Positions 1 through 10,300 of a stretch of 64,000 nucleotides of DNA are shown here, in pieces (within the stretch, counting starts at the first letter, position 1; each line of letters opens with the position of its first letter). Below the pieces are notes generated by a model. The model ran no database searches. It saw only the letters and a program-made list of their open reading frames with translations, and was not told the origin of the DNA. Origin of the DNA: Coriobacteriia bacterium (GTDB lineage: Bacteria; Actinomycetota; Coriobacteriia; Coriobacteriales; Eggerthellaceae); the NCBI GenBank assembly GCA_030523425.1, contig JAUNIP010000001.1:35292-99291 (forward strand). Reading direction: 5' to 3'. The position numbers and the translations under genes were made by a program.

Positions 1-176
1 CCAAACCGATCACCCGTGCCGCCCGCCAAGATGATGGCCGCCGTGCTGGCGTTGTTAGCCACTTGGCCTTCCAGCGCGGCGATGGGCTGTTCAAGGGCGT
101 CCAGGTTAATGATATCAGCATAAGAAGGCGCTTTCGCCTGTTCCAGCATGTGTTCTGTTCCTGTGGCTGTGGCCAT
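1..176 (-). CDS. Partial protein of unknown function, N-terminal part only
   Basis: An open frame starts with ATG at 176 on the minus strand, behind AAGGGGG, and runs off the left edge of the window. About 58 residues are visible. The first 40 or so are soluble and acidic, then a hydrophobic stretch (STAAIILAARVIGL) begins that could be a membrane helix. It lies 34 bp downstream of clpC on the same strand and may be co-transcribed with it. A membrane protein such as a mechanosensitive channel is possible, but too little is visible to name it. It does not look like RadA or DisA, which often follow clpC. Confidence 0.55.
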   Translation of the reverse strand, partial: MATATGTEHMLEQAKAPSYADIINLDALEQPIAALEGQVANNASTAAIILAGGTGDRF

Positions 177-210
177 GGCAGTCCCCCTTGCAACGCGCAA
201 CGCAAAAGAA

Positions 211-2781
211 TCAGTCCTGCGCTCCCCCTTCGCGTGAACCGCCGCTGGGCAGGCCCGTGTTCCCTAAGTTGAAGTCGGTCAGGAGCAATTCTGTTTCTCT
301 GGCAATGCTATCACGTTTGCGCGGCGCAGGGACGATGCCCGTGCCTTCCGTGAACACCAATTTCTCACCGGTTTCGTCCACGTCGGCTTCGATGACCGAA
401 CCGCTGGTCCAGCGGCCTTCCAGAATCTGGTTGGACAGCTCGTCTTCCAGCAGGCGCTGGATGGCGCGGCGCAGCGGACGGGCGCCGTAGGTGGTGTCGG
501 TGCCTTCCTTTACTATGAGCTTGCAGGCCGCTTCGGTCAGGTTGATGGTCATGCCTTGCTCGATCAGGCGCTGGCGCAGGTCGTCTACCAGTAGGTTCAC
601 AATCTGCATCAGCTCTTCTTCGCCCAAGCTCTTGAACACGATAATCTCATCTACGCGGTTCAAGAATTCGGGGCGGAACAGCTTTTTCAGTTCGGTCATG
701 GCGCGGCTGCGAATTTCCTTGTCGGAAAGGCCCTTGCTGCCGCTGTCGCCGAAGCCCAAGCTGGTGGTCTGCGCAATCTGTTGCGCACCCACGTTGCTGG
801 TCATAATGATAACGGTGTTGCGGAAGTCCACCGTGCGGCCTTGGGAATCGGTCAGACGGCCTTCTTCCAAAATCTGCAGCAGAATGTTGAACACATCCGG
901 ATGCGCCTTTTCAATTTCATCGAACAGCACCACCGAATAGGGCTTTTGACGCACGGCCTTCGTCAGCTGGCCGCCTTCGTCGAAGCCCACATACCCCGGA
1001 GGGCTGCCCACCAAGCGCGATACGCTGTGCTTTTCCATGTATTCGGACATGTCCAGGCTGATCAGCGCGTCTTCGGAATTGAACAGGAATTCCGCTAACG
1101 CCTTGGAAAGCTCGGTTTTGCCCACGCCGCTGGGGCCTAGGAAGATGAAACTGCCGGCCGGGCGCTTGGGGTCTTTCAGGCCCGCACGGCTGCGGCGAAT
1201 GGCCTTGGAAAGCGCGGTCACGGCTTCGTTTTGGCCAATCACGCGTTCGTGCAGCACGCTTTCCATGCGCAGCAGCTTTTCGGTTTCGGCCTCGGTCAGG
1301 TTGGAAACGGGCACGCCAGTGGTCATGGAAACCACGTCGGCAATGTCTTCCACGGTGATTTGCTGGATGTTTTTGGCCGCTGCTTCTTCCCATTCCTTGG
1401 CAGCCTTTTCGCGCTGCTCCTTCAGTTGGGCCTCTTCGTCGCGCAGCTTGGCCGCGCCTTCGAAGTTCTGATCGCCGATGGCACGTTCCTTGCGCGTGCG
1501 CACCTGGCGCAGCTTTTCGTCAAGTTCCACCAGTTCAGGCGGCAGCGTCATGTTGCGAATGCGCATGCGCGCGCCGGCTTCGTCTATGACGTCTATGGCC
1601 TTGTCCGGCAGGAAGCGGTCTTGGATGTAGCGGCTAGACATGCTGACGGCCGCCTGCAGCGCTTCTTCGGTGTAGTGCACCTGGTGGTGTGCCTCGTAGC
1701 GGTCGCGCAGGCCCTGCATGATGCGAACGGCCTGCTCTTCGTTGGGTTCGCCCACGGTGATGGGCTGGAAGCGCCGCTCAAGCGCGCTGTCCTTTTCCAG
1801 GTGCTTGCGATATTCTTCGGTGGTGGTAGCGCCAATCACCTGGATATCGCCGCGGGACAGCGGCGGCTTCAATATGGCCGCCGCGTCTATGGAGCCTTCG
1901 GCGGAACCGGCGCCAATCAGGGTGTGCATTTCGTCGATGAATAAGATGATGTCGCCTTCGTCCATCACTTCCTTGATGCACTTCTTCAGGCGCTCTTCGA
2001 ATTCGCCGCGGTACTTCGAACCGGCCACCAGGGCAGAAACATCCAGCGTGAACAGGCGCTTGTTGCGTAAAATATCCGGCACTTGGTTGGACACTATCAG
2101 CTGCGCTAAGCCTTCGGCCACGGCGGTTTTGCCCACGCCGGGCTCACCAATCAGCAGCGGGTTGTTCTTCTGGCGGCGCGAAAGCACCTGCATCACGCGC
2201 TCGATTTCGCCCGCACGGCCGATGACCGGGTCAAGCTTGCCTTCGCGCGCCTTCTGCGTCAAGTCGGTGCCAAATTCCTTCAGCACGCTTTCGCCTTCAC
2301 GCGTGACGCCGTCAAACACGTTGCGACCGGCATACACCGGGCTTTGGCCCACCAAGTCGTTCAGCGCGCCGCGGATGGCATCGCCGGAAACGTTCATGCG
2401 CGAAAGAACCTCCAGCGCCGTGCCTTCGCCTTCGCGCACAATGCCCAGAAGCAAGTGTTCCGTGGAAATGTAGCTTTGCCCCATCTGCATGGCTTCGCGC
2501 AGGCTGTTTTCCAGCACGCGCTTCACGCGCGGGGTGAACGAAAGGTGGCCCGAAACGTCAGCGTTTTCGTCGATGGCCACGCATTCGCGGATGCCGGCCA
2601 CCACGCCTTCGTAGGTGACGCCCAAGCGGTCAAGCGACTGTGCCGCCAAGCCGTCCGCTTCCTTGATCAGGCCTAACAGCACATGTTCGGTGCCCACATA
2701 CGGCTGGTGCAAACCGCGCGCTTCTTCCTGCGCCAGTACCAGCACCTTGCGGGCCTTGTCGGTGAATTTTTCGAAAGACAT
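211..2781 (-). CDS. clpC: ATP-dependent Clp protease ATP-binding subunit ClpC
   Basis: Hsp100 AAA+ unfoldase that feeds damaged or tagged proteins to the ClpP peptidase in the cytoplasm. The 856 residues show the class I order: two Clp_N repeats (residues 1-150), a first AAA+ module with Walker [10 protein letters not shown], a UvrB/C-like coiled middle segment (about 420-460), and a second AAA+ module with Walker [10 protein letters not shown] and a DDB2 tail. Length matches ClpC rather than ClpB. The last 40 residues are a variable extension rich in Gly and Ser. No mcsA, mcsB or ctsR lies beside it. Instead a CIRCE operator overlaps its promoter, which suggests HrcA control in place of the CtsR control usual in Firmicutes. 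Confidence 0.96.
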   Translation of the reverse strand: MSFEKFTDKARKVLVLAQEEARGLHQPYVGTEHVLLGLIKEADGLAAQSLDRLGVTYEGVVAGIRECVAIDENADVSGHLSFTPRVKRVLENSLREAMQMGQSYISTEHLLLGIVREGEGTALEVLSRMNVSGDAIRGALNDLVGQSPVYAGRNVFDGVTREGESVLKEFGTDLTQKAREGKLDPVIGRAGEIERVMQVLSRRQKNNPLLIGEPGVGKTAVAEGLAQLIVSNQVPDILRNKRLFTLDVSALVAGSKYRGEFEERLKKCIKEVMDEGDIILFIDEMHTLIGAGSAEGSIDAAAILKPPLSRGDIQVIGATTTEEYRKHLEKDSALERRFQPITVGEPNEEQAVRIMQGLRDRYEAHHQVHYTEEALQAAVSMSSRYIQDRFLPDKAIDVIDEAGARMRIRNMTLPPELVELDEKLRQVRTRKERAIGDQNFEGAAKLRDEEAQLKEQREKAAKEWEEAAAKNIQQITVEDIADVVSMTTGVPVSNLTEAETEKLLRMESVLHERVIGQNEAVTALSKAIRRSRAGLKDPKRPAGSFIFLGPSGVGKTELSKALAEFLFNSEDALISLDMSEYMEKHSVSRLVGSPPGYVGFDEGGQLTKAVRQKPYSVVLFDEIEKAHPDVFNILLQILEEGRLTDSQGRTVDFRNTVIIMTSNVGAQQIAQTTSLGFGDSGSKGLSDKEIRSRAMTELKKLFRPEFLNRVDEIIVFKSLGEEELMQIVNLLVDDLRQRLIEQGMTINLTEAACKLIVKEGTDTTYGARPLRRAIQRLLEDELSNQILEGRWTSGSVIEADVDETGEKLVFTEGTGIVPAPRKRDSIARETELLLTDFNLGNTGLPSGGSREGGAQD

Positions 2782-2820
2782 GAAACCTCAGCTCTCACGG
2801 GGTTAGTAGTGTTCCGCGCC

Positions 2821-2850
2821 ATTTTAGCACTCTAGGCCCCCGAGTGCCAA
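2821..2850 (-). promoter_or_regulatory. CIRCE (HrcA) operator overlapping the clpC promoter
   Basis: TTAGCACTC, a 9-bp spacer and GAGTGCCAA lie at 2824-2850. The CIRCE consensus is TTAGCACTC-N9-GAGTGCTAA, so 17 of 18 arm positions match. Read on the minus strand, a -35 TTGGCA (2850-2845) and a -10 TAAAAT (2826-2821) sit 18 bp apart, so the operator fills the whole core promoter. The start codon of clpC follows 40 bp further on. HrcA bound here would block RNA polymerase directly. Confidence 0.88.
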
Positions 2851-2995
2851 ACCTGCAGGAAAAACCCACGCCCGTGTTGACGCGGCCGTCGGCGGCGAAG
2901 ACGCCGACGTGCGAAAACACCCGCTGATTGAGAAATACAAATCCGCCGCAATCTGTGATACCATGAATTGTAATCATGTAATACAGGAGGTAAAC

Positions 2996-3307
2996 ATGGA
3001 TGCTATGGTAAGTGGGCGCGTGCCTGTGCAGGTTAAAGAGCACGGCGCGCGCATTCTGGCAGAGATAGGCGCCACGCAATCCCAGCTCATACAGGCAGCA
3101 TACGAATACCTTATCGCGGAAGGGAAACTGCCTGCTCCGGCGGAAAAGCTTCGCGGCGGCGGCGCCCTCAAGGAACAAGACATCAAGGACCTTGAGGACT
3201 TTATCAACAAGACCACGGTTAAGGTTGACCCTTCTTTTTGGGAAGGCTTTGACCTGAAGGAAGAACTTGCGCGGGGAAGGGCGGCAGACTATGAGGCTCT
3301 TGCTTGA
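2996..3307 (+). CDS. Antitoxin of a type II toxin-antitoxin pair (RelB/DinJ-like)
   Basis: A 103-aa protein with an N-terminal beta strand and two helices of ribbon-helix-helix type (residues about 5-45, SGRVPVQVKEHGARIL onward), the DNA-binding fold of RelB/DinJ antitoxins. The C-terminal half is charged and would wrap around the toxin. ATG at 2996 was chosen because ACAGGAGG ends 7 bp before it; an in-frame ATG further upstream has no ribosome site. The gene overlaps the PIN toxin gene by 17 bp, the usual antitoxin-first order. TGTA and TACA half-sites at about 2970-2986, just before the ribosome site, could be an autoregulatory operator. The antitoxin class is inferred from fold and context. 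Confidence 0.75.
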   Translation: MDAMVSGRVPVQVKEHGARILAEIGATQSQLIQAAYEYLIAEGKLPAPAEKLRGGGALKEQDIKDLEDFINKTTVKVDPSFWEGFDLKEELARGRAADYEALA

Positions 3308-3740
3308 CACCACTGTGCTTATTGATTACTTCGGGCAGCGCGAACCCTTCTACGACGACTGCGTGAAGCTGCTGGTTATGCAAGCGGTTGCAGACGCCGA
3401 ATTATGGTCTTCTGCGAAGTCGTACACCGACGTATTTTATGTTCTGAGAAAAACCATGGATGCTGGCAAGGTGCAGGACCTGTTCCTGAACTCGTTCGAC
3501 CGGATTAAACCCTGCACCATTGACAGCACGGTTTTGCGGGAAGCGTCGCTTCGGCATTGGGACGATTTCGAAGATTGCCTGGTGGCGGTATGTGCCGAAC
3601 GGCTGAAGGCGGACTACCTTATCACGCGGGATGTCGCTGGCTTTTCGCAGGCAAAAACGCCGGCTCTTTCGCCGAAAGACTTCCTGGCGATGATAGAACG
3701 CGACTACGGCGTAACGTATGACGTCATAGATTGGCCCTAA
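3291..3740 (+). CDS. vapC: PIN-domain ribonuclease toxin (VapC-like)
   Basis: A 149-aa PIN-domain protein, the nuclease fold of VapC toxins that cut tRNA or other RNA in a Mg-dependent manner. The N-terminal LLLDTTVLIDYF supplies the first acidic residue (D6). The segment DDFEDCLVAVCAERL followed by ADYLITRD supplies the central and C-terminal acidic residues. ATG at 3291 is preferred over an upstream in-frame ATG at 3267 because it places the PIN strand at the N-terminus and follows GGGGAAGGG. The gene overlaps its antitoxin by 17 bp. Its last 15 codons lie inside the left copy of a perfect inverted repeat whose other copy is at 7.1-7.3 kb. Confidence 0.85.
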   Translation: MRLLLDTTVLIDYFGQREPFYDDCVKLLVMQAVADAELWSSAKSYTDVFYVLRKTMDAGKVQDLFLNSFDRIKPCTIDSTVLREASLRHWDDFEDCLVAVCAERLKADYLITRDVAGFSQAKTPALSPKDFLAMIERDYGVTYDVIDWP

Positions 3741-3857
3741 CGCACGCTGTTTCGGGCGGCTGCGCGTGCGTCAAGGTGCCTGTCAGGAAAGGCCAGCTCC
3801 CAGTGCGCGAGCTTGTTCCAGGCCGGGGTTGCCTTCTATGGCGCCCACCTCGTAGAC
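3696..3857. repeat. Left arm of a 153-bp perfect inverted repeat
   Basis: Bases 3696-3848 are identical to the reverse complement of 7145-7297. After one mismatch at 3849 the match continues to 3857 (against 7136). The arm contains the last 15 codons of the PIN toxin gene, a 30-bp spacer and, in reverse, the last 29 codons of the flavodoxin gene that lies intact at the other arm. The remnant is non-functional here. The two arms enclose tatA, greA, lysS and most of the flavodoxin gene. Confidence 0.97.
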
Positions 3858-4019
3858 AAATTCCTCCGTCCCCCTGTCTCCCCTTGGGAAGGCTGTGTGC
3901 AGTTGTCGGGAAAAATTAAGGTGGGGTGCCCATTTGGGCGCAAGTGTGATACCCTTTGCAAGTCACTCTGTTGAGGCGGCAGGTTTTCTGCGCGCTCAAG
4001 CACGTTTTGGAGGCAGAAC

Positions 4020-4352
4020 ATGAAAATTTTTGGTTTGGGTATGCCTGAACTTATCATCATCTTGGTGGTCATTCTTATCATCTTTGGCCCCAAGAACCTT
4101 CCCAAGCTGGGTGCCGCGCTGGGCAAGGGCGTGAAGAACCTGCGCGACGGCATGGGCGCCGGCAAGAAGAAGAAGGCCGAAGAAGCCGCCGCCGCAGAAG
4201 CCACCACCGATGCTGCGGAAACCACGGTTACCGAACAGCTGCCCACGGTGGAAGCCGAAGTGACCGAAGTGGAAGCCGAAGCCGCGGAAGAGGCACCCAA
4301 GAAGAAGGTTGTCCGCGTGGTGAAGAAGACGGCGGAAGAAGCCGCAGAATAA
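4020..4352 (+). CDS. tatA: Sec-independent translocase protein TatA
   Basis: Pore-forming subunit of the twin-arginine translocase, which exports folded proteins. The 110 residues show the TatA/E pattern: a short N-terminus, one membrane helix (about residues 8-24, [17 protein letters not shown]), the [10 protein letters not shown] hinge, and an amphipathic helix ([15 protein letters not shown]), followed by a long Ala/Glu/Lys-rich tail. GGAGGCAGAAC precedes the ATG. No tatC or tatB lies in the window, so the rest of the system is elsewhere. The gene is the first inside the segment bounded by the 153-bp inverted repeats. Confidence 0.92.
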   Translation: MKIFGLGMPELIIILVVILIIFGPKNLPKLGAALGKGVKNLRDGMGAGKKKKAEEAAAAEATTDAAETTVTEQLPTVEAEVTEVEAEAAEEAPKKKVVRVVKKTAEEAAE

Positions 4353-4453
4353 TAACCCGGTATTTCAGTAGCACTACCGCGCCCGGAGCCCGTTCGCGAA
4401 AACGAACAGCCCTGGGCGTGTTTACGTAATCAAAACAAGTAAGGTGGATTTGC

Positions 4454-4930
4454 ATGGCAACAACCAACAGCGACTACATTCTGACTCCCGAAGGCAAGGA
4501 AAAGCTGGAGGAAGAACTTCACTTCCTGGAAACTGAAAAGCGCGCGGAAATTGGCGAGCGCATCAAGGTGGCCCGCGAATTCGGCGACATTTCCGAAAAT
4601 TCGGAATACGACGACGCCAAGAACGAGCAGGGCATGGTGGAAGCGCGCATCGCCGAAATCAACCACATCCTTTCGGAGGCCACGGTGGTTTCGTCTTCCA
4701 AGCGTTCCACCAAGATTAACATCGGCAGCACGGTGCAGCTGGAAATGAATGGCCAGCCCCGCACGTTTACCATTGTGGGCGCCGCCGAAAGCGACGTGGC
4801 TGAAGGCAAGATTTCCAACGAATCGGCCGTGGGCGCCGCGCTTTTGGGCCATCGCAAGGGCGACACGGTGAAGGCCACAGGCCCCACTGGGCGTGAAATC
4901 GAACTGGTCATCATCAAAGTTTCCAATTAG
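4454..4930 (+). CDS. greA: Transcription elongation factor GreA
   Basis: GreA enters the secondary channel of RNA polymerase and rescues backtracked complexes by stimulating transcript cleavage. At 158 aa it has the normal length: an N-terminal coiled-coil hairpin with the acidic tip (DISENSEYDDAKNEQ, residues about 40-54) and a C-terminal FKBP-like domain (NIGSTVQL to ELVIIKV). The ATG follows AAGTAAGGTGG. It lies 101 bp after tatA and ends 27 bp before a terminator hairpin that precedes lysS. Confidence 0.96.
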   Translation: MATTNSDYILTPEGKEKLEEELHFLETEKRAEIGERIKVAREFGDISENSEYDDAKNEQGMVEARIAEINHILSEATVVSSSKRSTKINIGSTVQLEMNGQPRTFTIVGAAESDVAEGKISNESAVGAALLGHRKGDTVKATGPTGREIELVIIKVSN

Positions 4931-4957
4931 GCCCGCATAGTTTGAAGGATTAGGCAT

Positions 4958-4998
4958 CGGGCGGGCTTCTGAAACGCAAAGAAGCTCGCCCGTTTTTG
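4958..4998 (+). terminator. Rho-independent terminator after greA
   Basis: CGGGCGGGCTTCT pairs with AGAAGCTCGCCCG (one mismatch) across a 10-base loop and is followed by TTTTTG. It stands between greA and lysS, only 19 bp before the lysS start, so lysS is either read through it or has a promoter inside greA. Confidence 0.75.
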
Positions 4999-5017
4999 TG
5001 CACAGGTAAGGAATATC

Positions 5018-6526
5018 ATGGCAGACACCCAAGAAACCCCGCAGGCCGCCGAAGCGGTGGAAGACGATCCCATTGAGGTGCGCCGCGCCAAGCGCGAAGC
5101 GCTGATTGCCGCCGGCGCCGACCCGTATGGCCACGCGTTTGCGTATTCGCACCACGTTGACCAGTTGGATGCGCTGTACGCCGGCTTGGAAGACGGCGCC
5201 ACCACCGAAGACGAAGTGGCGGTGTGCGGCCGCATTATGGCCAAGCGCGTGCAGGGCAAGTGCAGCTTTTTGGAGCTGCGTGACACCACGGGCACCATTC
5301 AGCTGTTCTGCCGCATCAACGCTTTGGGCGAAGAAGCCTATGAGCAGCTGAAAGACCTGGATGTAGGCGACTGGATTGGCGTGCACGGCGCCATGATGCG
5401 CACCCGTCGCGGCCAGCTTTCCGTGGCGGTTGCCGCCTTCGAGCTGCTATCCAAAAGCCTGCGCCCGCTGCCGGAAAAGTTCCACGGCTTGGCGGACAAG
5501 GAACTGCGCTATCGCCAGCGCTACGTGGACTTGATTGCCAACCCCGAAGTGAAGGACACCTTCGCCAAGCGCTCCAGAATTGTCAGCGCCATTCGCCGCT
5601 ATATGGATTCCCAGGAATTCTTCGAAGTGGAAACGCCGTTTCTGCATTCTATTATGGGCGGCGCAAACGCCAAGCCCTTCACCACGCATTTCAACGCGTT
5701 AGACCGCGACTATTACCTGCGCATTGCCACAGAGCTGCCGCTGAAGCGCCTGCTGGTGGGCGGCTTTGAGCGCGTGTACGAAATAGGGCGCCAGTTCCGC
5801 AACGAAGGCATGGACCCTTACCACAACCCCGAATTCACCACCATGGAAGCCTACCAGGCGTTCACCGACCTTTCCGGCATGATGACGCTGACGCAAGGCG
5901 CCATCCAGGCCGCCGCGGCCGCCGCGTGCGAAAGCCTGACCGTGGAATACCAGGGGCACCACATTGAGCTGGGCGGCACCTGGCGCGTGGCCACCATGTG
6001 CGAATTGGCCTCCGAAGGTGCGGGGGAAGACATTTCGTTTGACCGCACGCGCGAAGAGCTGGTGGACATTCTGGAGCGCAACGGCGCTCACGCGGAAAAC
6101 GCCTGGGGCAAGGGCAAGCTGATCGCGGAAATCTTTGAGGCTGTGGCCGAAGAGAAGCTGATCCAGCCCACGTTTGTGACCGAGCATCCGCTGGAGATTT
6201 CGCCTTTGGCCAAGAAGAACCCGGCCGACCCCAACTTCACCCAGCGCTTCGAGCTGTTCATTTGCGGCCACGAGTACGCCAACGCTTTCACGGAACTGAA
6301 CGACCCCGTTGACCAGGCCGAACGCTTCCAGGCCCAGGTGGACGCGAAGGGTTTGGGCGACGACGAGGCCATGGGCTTCGACCACGACTACATCCGCGCC
6401 CTGGAATACGGCATGCCCCCCGCAGGCGGTGTGGGCATAGGCATAGACCGTCTGGTAATGCTGCTAACCAACAGCCCCACCATCCGCGATGTCCTGCTGT
6501 TTCCCCATATGAGGGAAGAAGCTTAA
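5018..6526 (+). CDS. lysS: Lysine--tRNA ligase, class II
   Basis: Charges tRNA-Lys with lysine in the cytoplasm. The 502-aa protein has an N-terminal OB-fold anticodon-binding domain (residues about 60-160) and the class II catalytic core: motif 2 region ([20 protein letters not shown], about residue 250) and motif 3 near the C-terminus ([14 protein letters not shown]). The family's usual length is about 500. The start is ATG at 5018 behind GGTAAGGAATATC. The greA-lysS neighbourhood is common in actinobacteria. Confidence 0.97.
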   Translation: MADTQETPQAAEAVEDDPIEVRRAKREALIAAGADPYGHAFAYSHHVDQLDALYAGLEDGATTEDEVAVCGRIMAKRVQGKCSFLELRDTTGTIQLFCRINALGEEAYEQLKDLDVGDWIGVHGAMMRTRRGQLSVAVAAFELLSKSLRPLPEKFHGLADKELRYRQRYVDLIANPEVKDTFAKRSRIVSAIRRYMDSQEFFEVETPFLHSIMGGANAKPFTTHFNALDRDYYLRIATELPLKRLLVGGFERVYEIGRQFRNEGMDPYHNPEFTTMEAYQAFTDLSGMMTLTQGAIQAAAAAACESLTVEYQGHHIELGGTWRVATMCELASEGAGEDISFDRTREELVDILERNGAHAENAWGKGKLIAEIFEAVAEEKLIQPTFVTEHPLEISPLAKKNPADPNFTQRFELFICGHEYANAFTELNDPVDQAERFQAQVDAKGLGDDEAMGFDHDYIRALEYGMPPAGGVGIGIDRLVMLLTNSPTIRDVLLFPHMREEA

Positions 6527-6670
6527 GAGCTTGGAACATCTTTGGGGCGCCAGTTCGCCCCGCCAGGGGAACAAACAGCAGGACCGCGCTCCCGCGCGAA
6601 AGACAGTACCCCTCAATGTCGTGCGCGTGATACGATGGGGATGTTTCAATCTGAGCCTTAGGGGGGAATT

Positions 6671-7210
6671 ATGGCAAACATACTGGTGGTGCATGGCAGT
6701 CCGCGGCCTAATGGGAATTCTAAGATGCTGGCGGATGCCTTCATGGAAGGCGCACGCGAAGCTGGCAACAGCGTGGAATACGTGGATGTGGGGCGCATGA
6801 GCATAGCCGGCTGCAAGGCGTGCGAGTACTGCTTCAAACATGAAGGCGCCTGCGTTCAGCAAGATGACATGCAGCCGCTGTACGAAAAGCTGCACTGGGC
6901 GGACATGTTGGTGTACGACTTCCCCCTGTATTTCTACACGTATCCGGCGCAGATCAAGGCCTTCATGGACCGCATGTTCTGCGGCATGGTGAAGCCCTTC
7001 GGCATCAAGCGCGTGGCGCTGCTTTTGTGCTTCGAAGATAAGGACGCCTCCACGGCCAACGGCCTGATCCAAAGCTTCCGCATTGCGTGCAACTACTGCA
7101 AGCAGGAAATCGTAGGCGAAGTGGTGGTGAATAACGTCTACGAAGTGGGCGCCATAGAAGGCAACCCCGGCCTGGAACAAGCTCGCGCACTGGGAGCTGG
7201 CCTTTCCTGA
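6671..7210 (+). CDS. Flavodoxin-like NAD(P)H-dependent oxidoreductase
   Basis: A 179-aa protein of the NADPH-dependent FMN reductase / flavodoxin superfamily. The N-terminal strand and phosphate loop HGSPRPNGNSKML bind FMN. The CKACEYCFKHEGAC segment (residues about 48-61) resembles that of iron-sulfur flavoproteins, but its spacing differs and a cluster is not assured. DFPLYFYTYPAQIKAFMDR is the usual dimer and FMN-contact region. GGGGGGAATT precedes the ATG, and TGATACGATGG about 40 bp upstream may be part of a promoter. Its last 25 codons lie in the right arm of the inverted repeat. The substrate is unknown. Confidence 0.85.
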   Translation: MANILVVHGSPRPNGNSKMLADAFMEGAREAGNSVEYVDVGRMSIAGCKACEYCFKHEGACVQQDDMQPLYEKLHWADMLVYDFPLYFYTYPAQIKAFMDRMFCGMVKPFGIKRVALLLCFEDKDASTANGLIQSFRIACNYCKQEIVGEVVVNNVYEVGAIEGNPGLEQARALGAGLS

Positions 7211-7297
7211 CAGGCACCTTGACGCACGCGCAGCCGCCCGAAACAGCGTGCGTTAGGGCCAATCTATGACGTCATACGTTACGCCGTAGTCGCGTTC
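7136..7297. repeat. Right arm of the 153-bp perfect inverted repeat
   Basis: Reverse-complementary to 3696-3857 (153 bp without a mismatch, then one mismatch and 8 more matches). It contains the 3' end of the intact flavodoxin gene and, on the minus strand, a stranded copy of the last 15 codons of the PIN toxin. After the repeat, 78 bp without a gene lead to the end of the 1471-aa activase-like gene. Confidence 0.97.
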
Positions 7298-7375
7298 ACG
7301 GGAGACAAGGGGCCGCGGCGGGATTAGGATAGCTCACTGCAAGACCTGGCGAAGCGTCTGACCTGCGCCAACAAG

Positions 7376-10300
7376 CTAGTGCTTGGCGTTCATGATCAGC
7401 ATTTGCAGGCGGTTTTCCACGTTGGCGAAGCTGACGTCGGGGTCATAGTCTAGCGGCAGGATTTGCGCTTCGGGGTACAGTTCCTTCAGGCGTTTGGAGA
7501 TGCCGCGGCCCACCACGTGGTTGGGCAGGCAGCCAAAGGGCTGCAGAATCACGAAGTTGCGGCAGCCGTGCGCGGCGTGATGCAGAATTTCGCCAGGGAT
7601 CAGCACGCCTTCGCCGGCATCGAACGTGTGGTGGATGATGGGGTCGGAAGCCTGCACCAGTTCGGGCATGCGCGTGGCTGGCCGGTACAGCGGGTGCGCG
7701 CTGGCAATTTTGTCCGCCGTGTTGTGCGCCAATTCGAACACGTTGTTTTCTATGCTGAACAGCGTCTTTTCGCTGAAGGGCTTGTCCAGGTTGTATTCTT
7801 TGTTTTGGGCATCCTTGTAAAAATATGACTTGCGGATGACGTCGGTCATGCGGGCTTCTATGATTTCGAAGCCGTTGCGCTCCAGATAGTCTTCTATTTC
7901 GTGGTTGGCGCCCGGGTGGAAGTTCAGCAGGTATTCGCCCACTATGAGCACCTTCGGCCGCGGGGTGCTGCGGTCGTAGCGCACGCCCTTCATAAGGGCA
8001 ATGCCCTTGGCGAACCCGCGCTTCGCCCCGCGGATGCCATGCGCGGCCATGCCGTCCACGGTCAGCTTCAGCGCCTGGTCAAAGGCCTCGTTCGCGCTTC
8101 CGGGCACCAATTCGTAGGGGCGCATCTTGCGCAGCAGTTCTTCCAGCGCGTCAATCATGGGCAGGCCATACGCAATGCGGATGGCCGTCAGCAGGTTCAT
8201 TTTGAACCCGGGGTGAATGTTGTGGTAGTCAACGTCGTCGTTGGTGACGATGGGCACCTGGGCATACCCGGCGTCGTCAAGAGCCTTACGCGTTAGGCTG
8301 GCGTAGTGGGTCAAGCGGCAGTCGCCGATGTATTTGCCCTGCGCCACGGCCACGTTGTCCAGGTCGTATGCGCCGCTTTCCAGTTCGGCCAACAGTTCGC
8401 CAATCACAATTTGGCACGGGAAGCAGATGTCGTTGTGCACGTATTTCTTACCCAGGCGAATAGCCTGTTCGTGCCCTACGCCTATGGAAACCGCATTCAG
8501 GCCTTGGCCCTTGAATGCTGCAGCCAGCAGCATGGAAAAAGCATGGGACGTGTTAGGCACCAGCACCGTTTTGGTGGCCTTGTCCTGCTTGGTGAACTTC
8601 ACCGGGTAGGGGTCGGTCAGCTCGTGCACCTTCAGCGCTTCGTGCTTGGCTCGGTGCATGTTCACCGTTTCGATGAACGACCGCACGCGGATGCGCAGCG
8701 GGCCTTGGATGTCGCTTTCGTCCACCTTCAGCACCAGCGGCGTCTTGCCGCTGATTTCACGCATCAGGCGGATGATTTCGTCGGAAAGGTACGCGTCATG
8801 CCCGCAACCGAAGCTGACAATCTGCACGTATTCCAGGTTTTCGCTGCCGGCGGCCACCATGGCGGTGGAAAGCATGCGCGCGTGGAAGTTGTTCACCACG
8901 TCTATCAGGCTCTTGCTTAGGTCTACGCCCGTGGCCCCCGGCACGCTGTCAGCCGTGAGCACAGGGATGCCTCGCTCGGTGAAGAACTGCGGCAAGTCGT
9001 GGTTCACCAGGGCGTCGTTTTGGTAGGGCCTGCTGGCCAACACCACGGCGTAGGTGCCCTTCTTGCGGCAGTCGCGCATGATTTCGCCCCCGCGGCGCTC
9101 CAACGTTTCGCGGAAGGTGCGCTGAGCGGCGTCGGCCAGGCGCAGGGCTTCATTTACATGCTGCGCACTAATGCCGAAGTTCGTTCGAAAATAATCCGCC
9201 AACTGCCGCTGCCGATCCGCTTCGGTATACCAGTGGAACAGCGGGTCGTCATACACCACGTCAAAGTGCCTTTCGGGATTGTCCGAATTGCGGATGACCA
9301 TGGCGTAACCCTTCACCACCGCGCACATGGAAACGCTGGTGCTTTCAGTGTTTTCGGTGGGCACCGTGGTGATAACCGGCATGAAGATGCGATCTACCTG
9401 CTTGTCCACCAAGTCGCGCATGTGGCCGTGCACCAGCTTGGCGGGGAAACATACGGTGTCGGAAGCAACTGCGGGAAGCCCGCGTTCGTACAGCTTGCGA
9501 TTGGAAGGGCGGCTGAAGCGCACCGTGAAGCCCAGGCTTTCCCACAGCACCCGCCAAAACGGGGCGCTGTCCCAGTAGAAAAGCACGCGCGGCAAGCCTA
9601 TGACCTGGCCATTCGGCGGCAGCACCTGTTCGTGTTCCCACTTCTGGAACAGCAAGCGCTCGCGTTCGTCAAACAGGTTCGGCACGCTTTCTTGAGCTTC
9701 GCGCACCTGCTGAATTTGGCTGCGCACGGCGGCGTCTTGGGGGTCACCAACCACTTCGCCCTTCGGGCAGCGGTTGCCAATCACAAACTGCGACCCGTTG
9801 TTGAACACGATGCGCGTACGGTTGCACCCGTTAGCGCACCACGGGCACACCAAGTTGGTTTCTTGTTCGTAGGAAAAATCATCCAGCGCGTCCAAGCCGA
9901 TGAACGTGGATGCCGGCAAAACGCCATTCTGCGCGGCTTCCTGCATATGCTGGCGTGTGAGCATAGCCGCGCCGATGGCACCCATCAGGCCCGGATACGG
10001 CGCGCGGGTGACGCTGTGCCCCACGTATTGCTCGAAGGCGCGCAGCACCGCGTCGTTGCGGAAGGTGCCGCCCTGCACCACAATGTTTGGCCCCAGCGAA
10101 TCCAAGTTTGACACGCGAATGACCTTGGTAAACACGTTTTCTATGATGGAACGGCACAGGCCCGCCATAATGTCGTCGGGCGTCTTGCCGTTTTTCTGCT
10201 CGGTCACAATGGAGCTGTTCATGAACACGGTGCAGCGGCTTCCCAGCACCGCAGGGTCCTTCGCGCGGAAGGCCGCCTCCGCAATGCTGCGCACCGGAAT

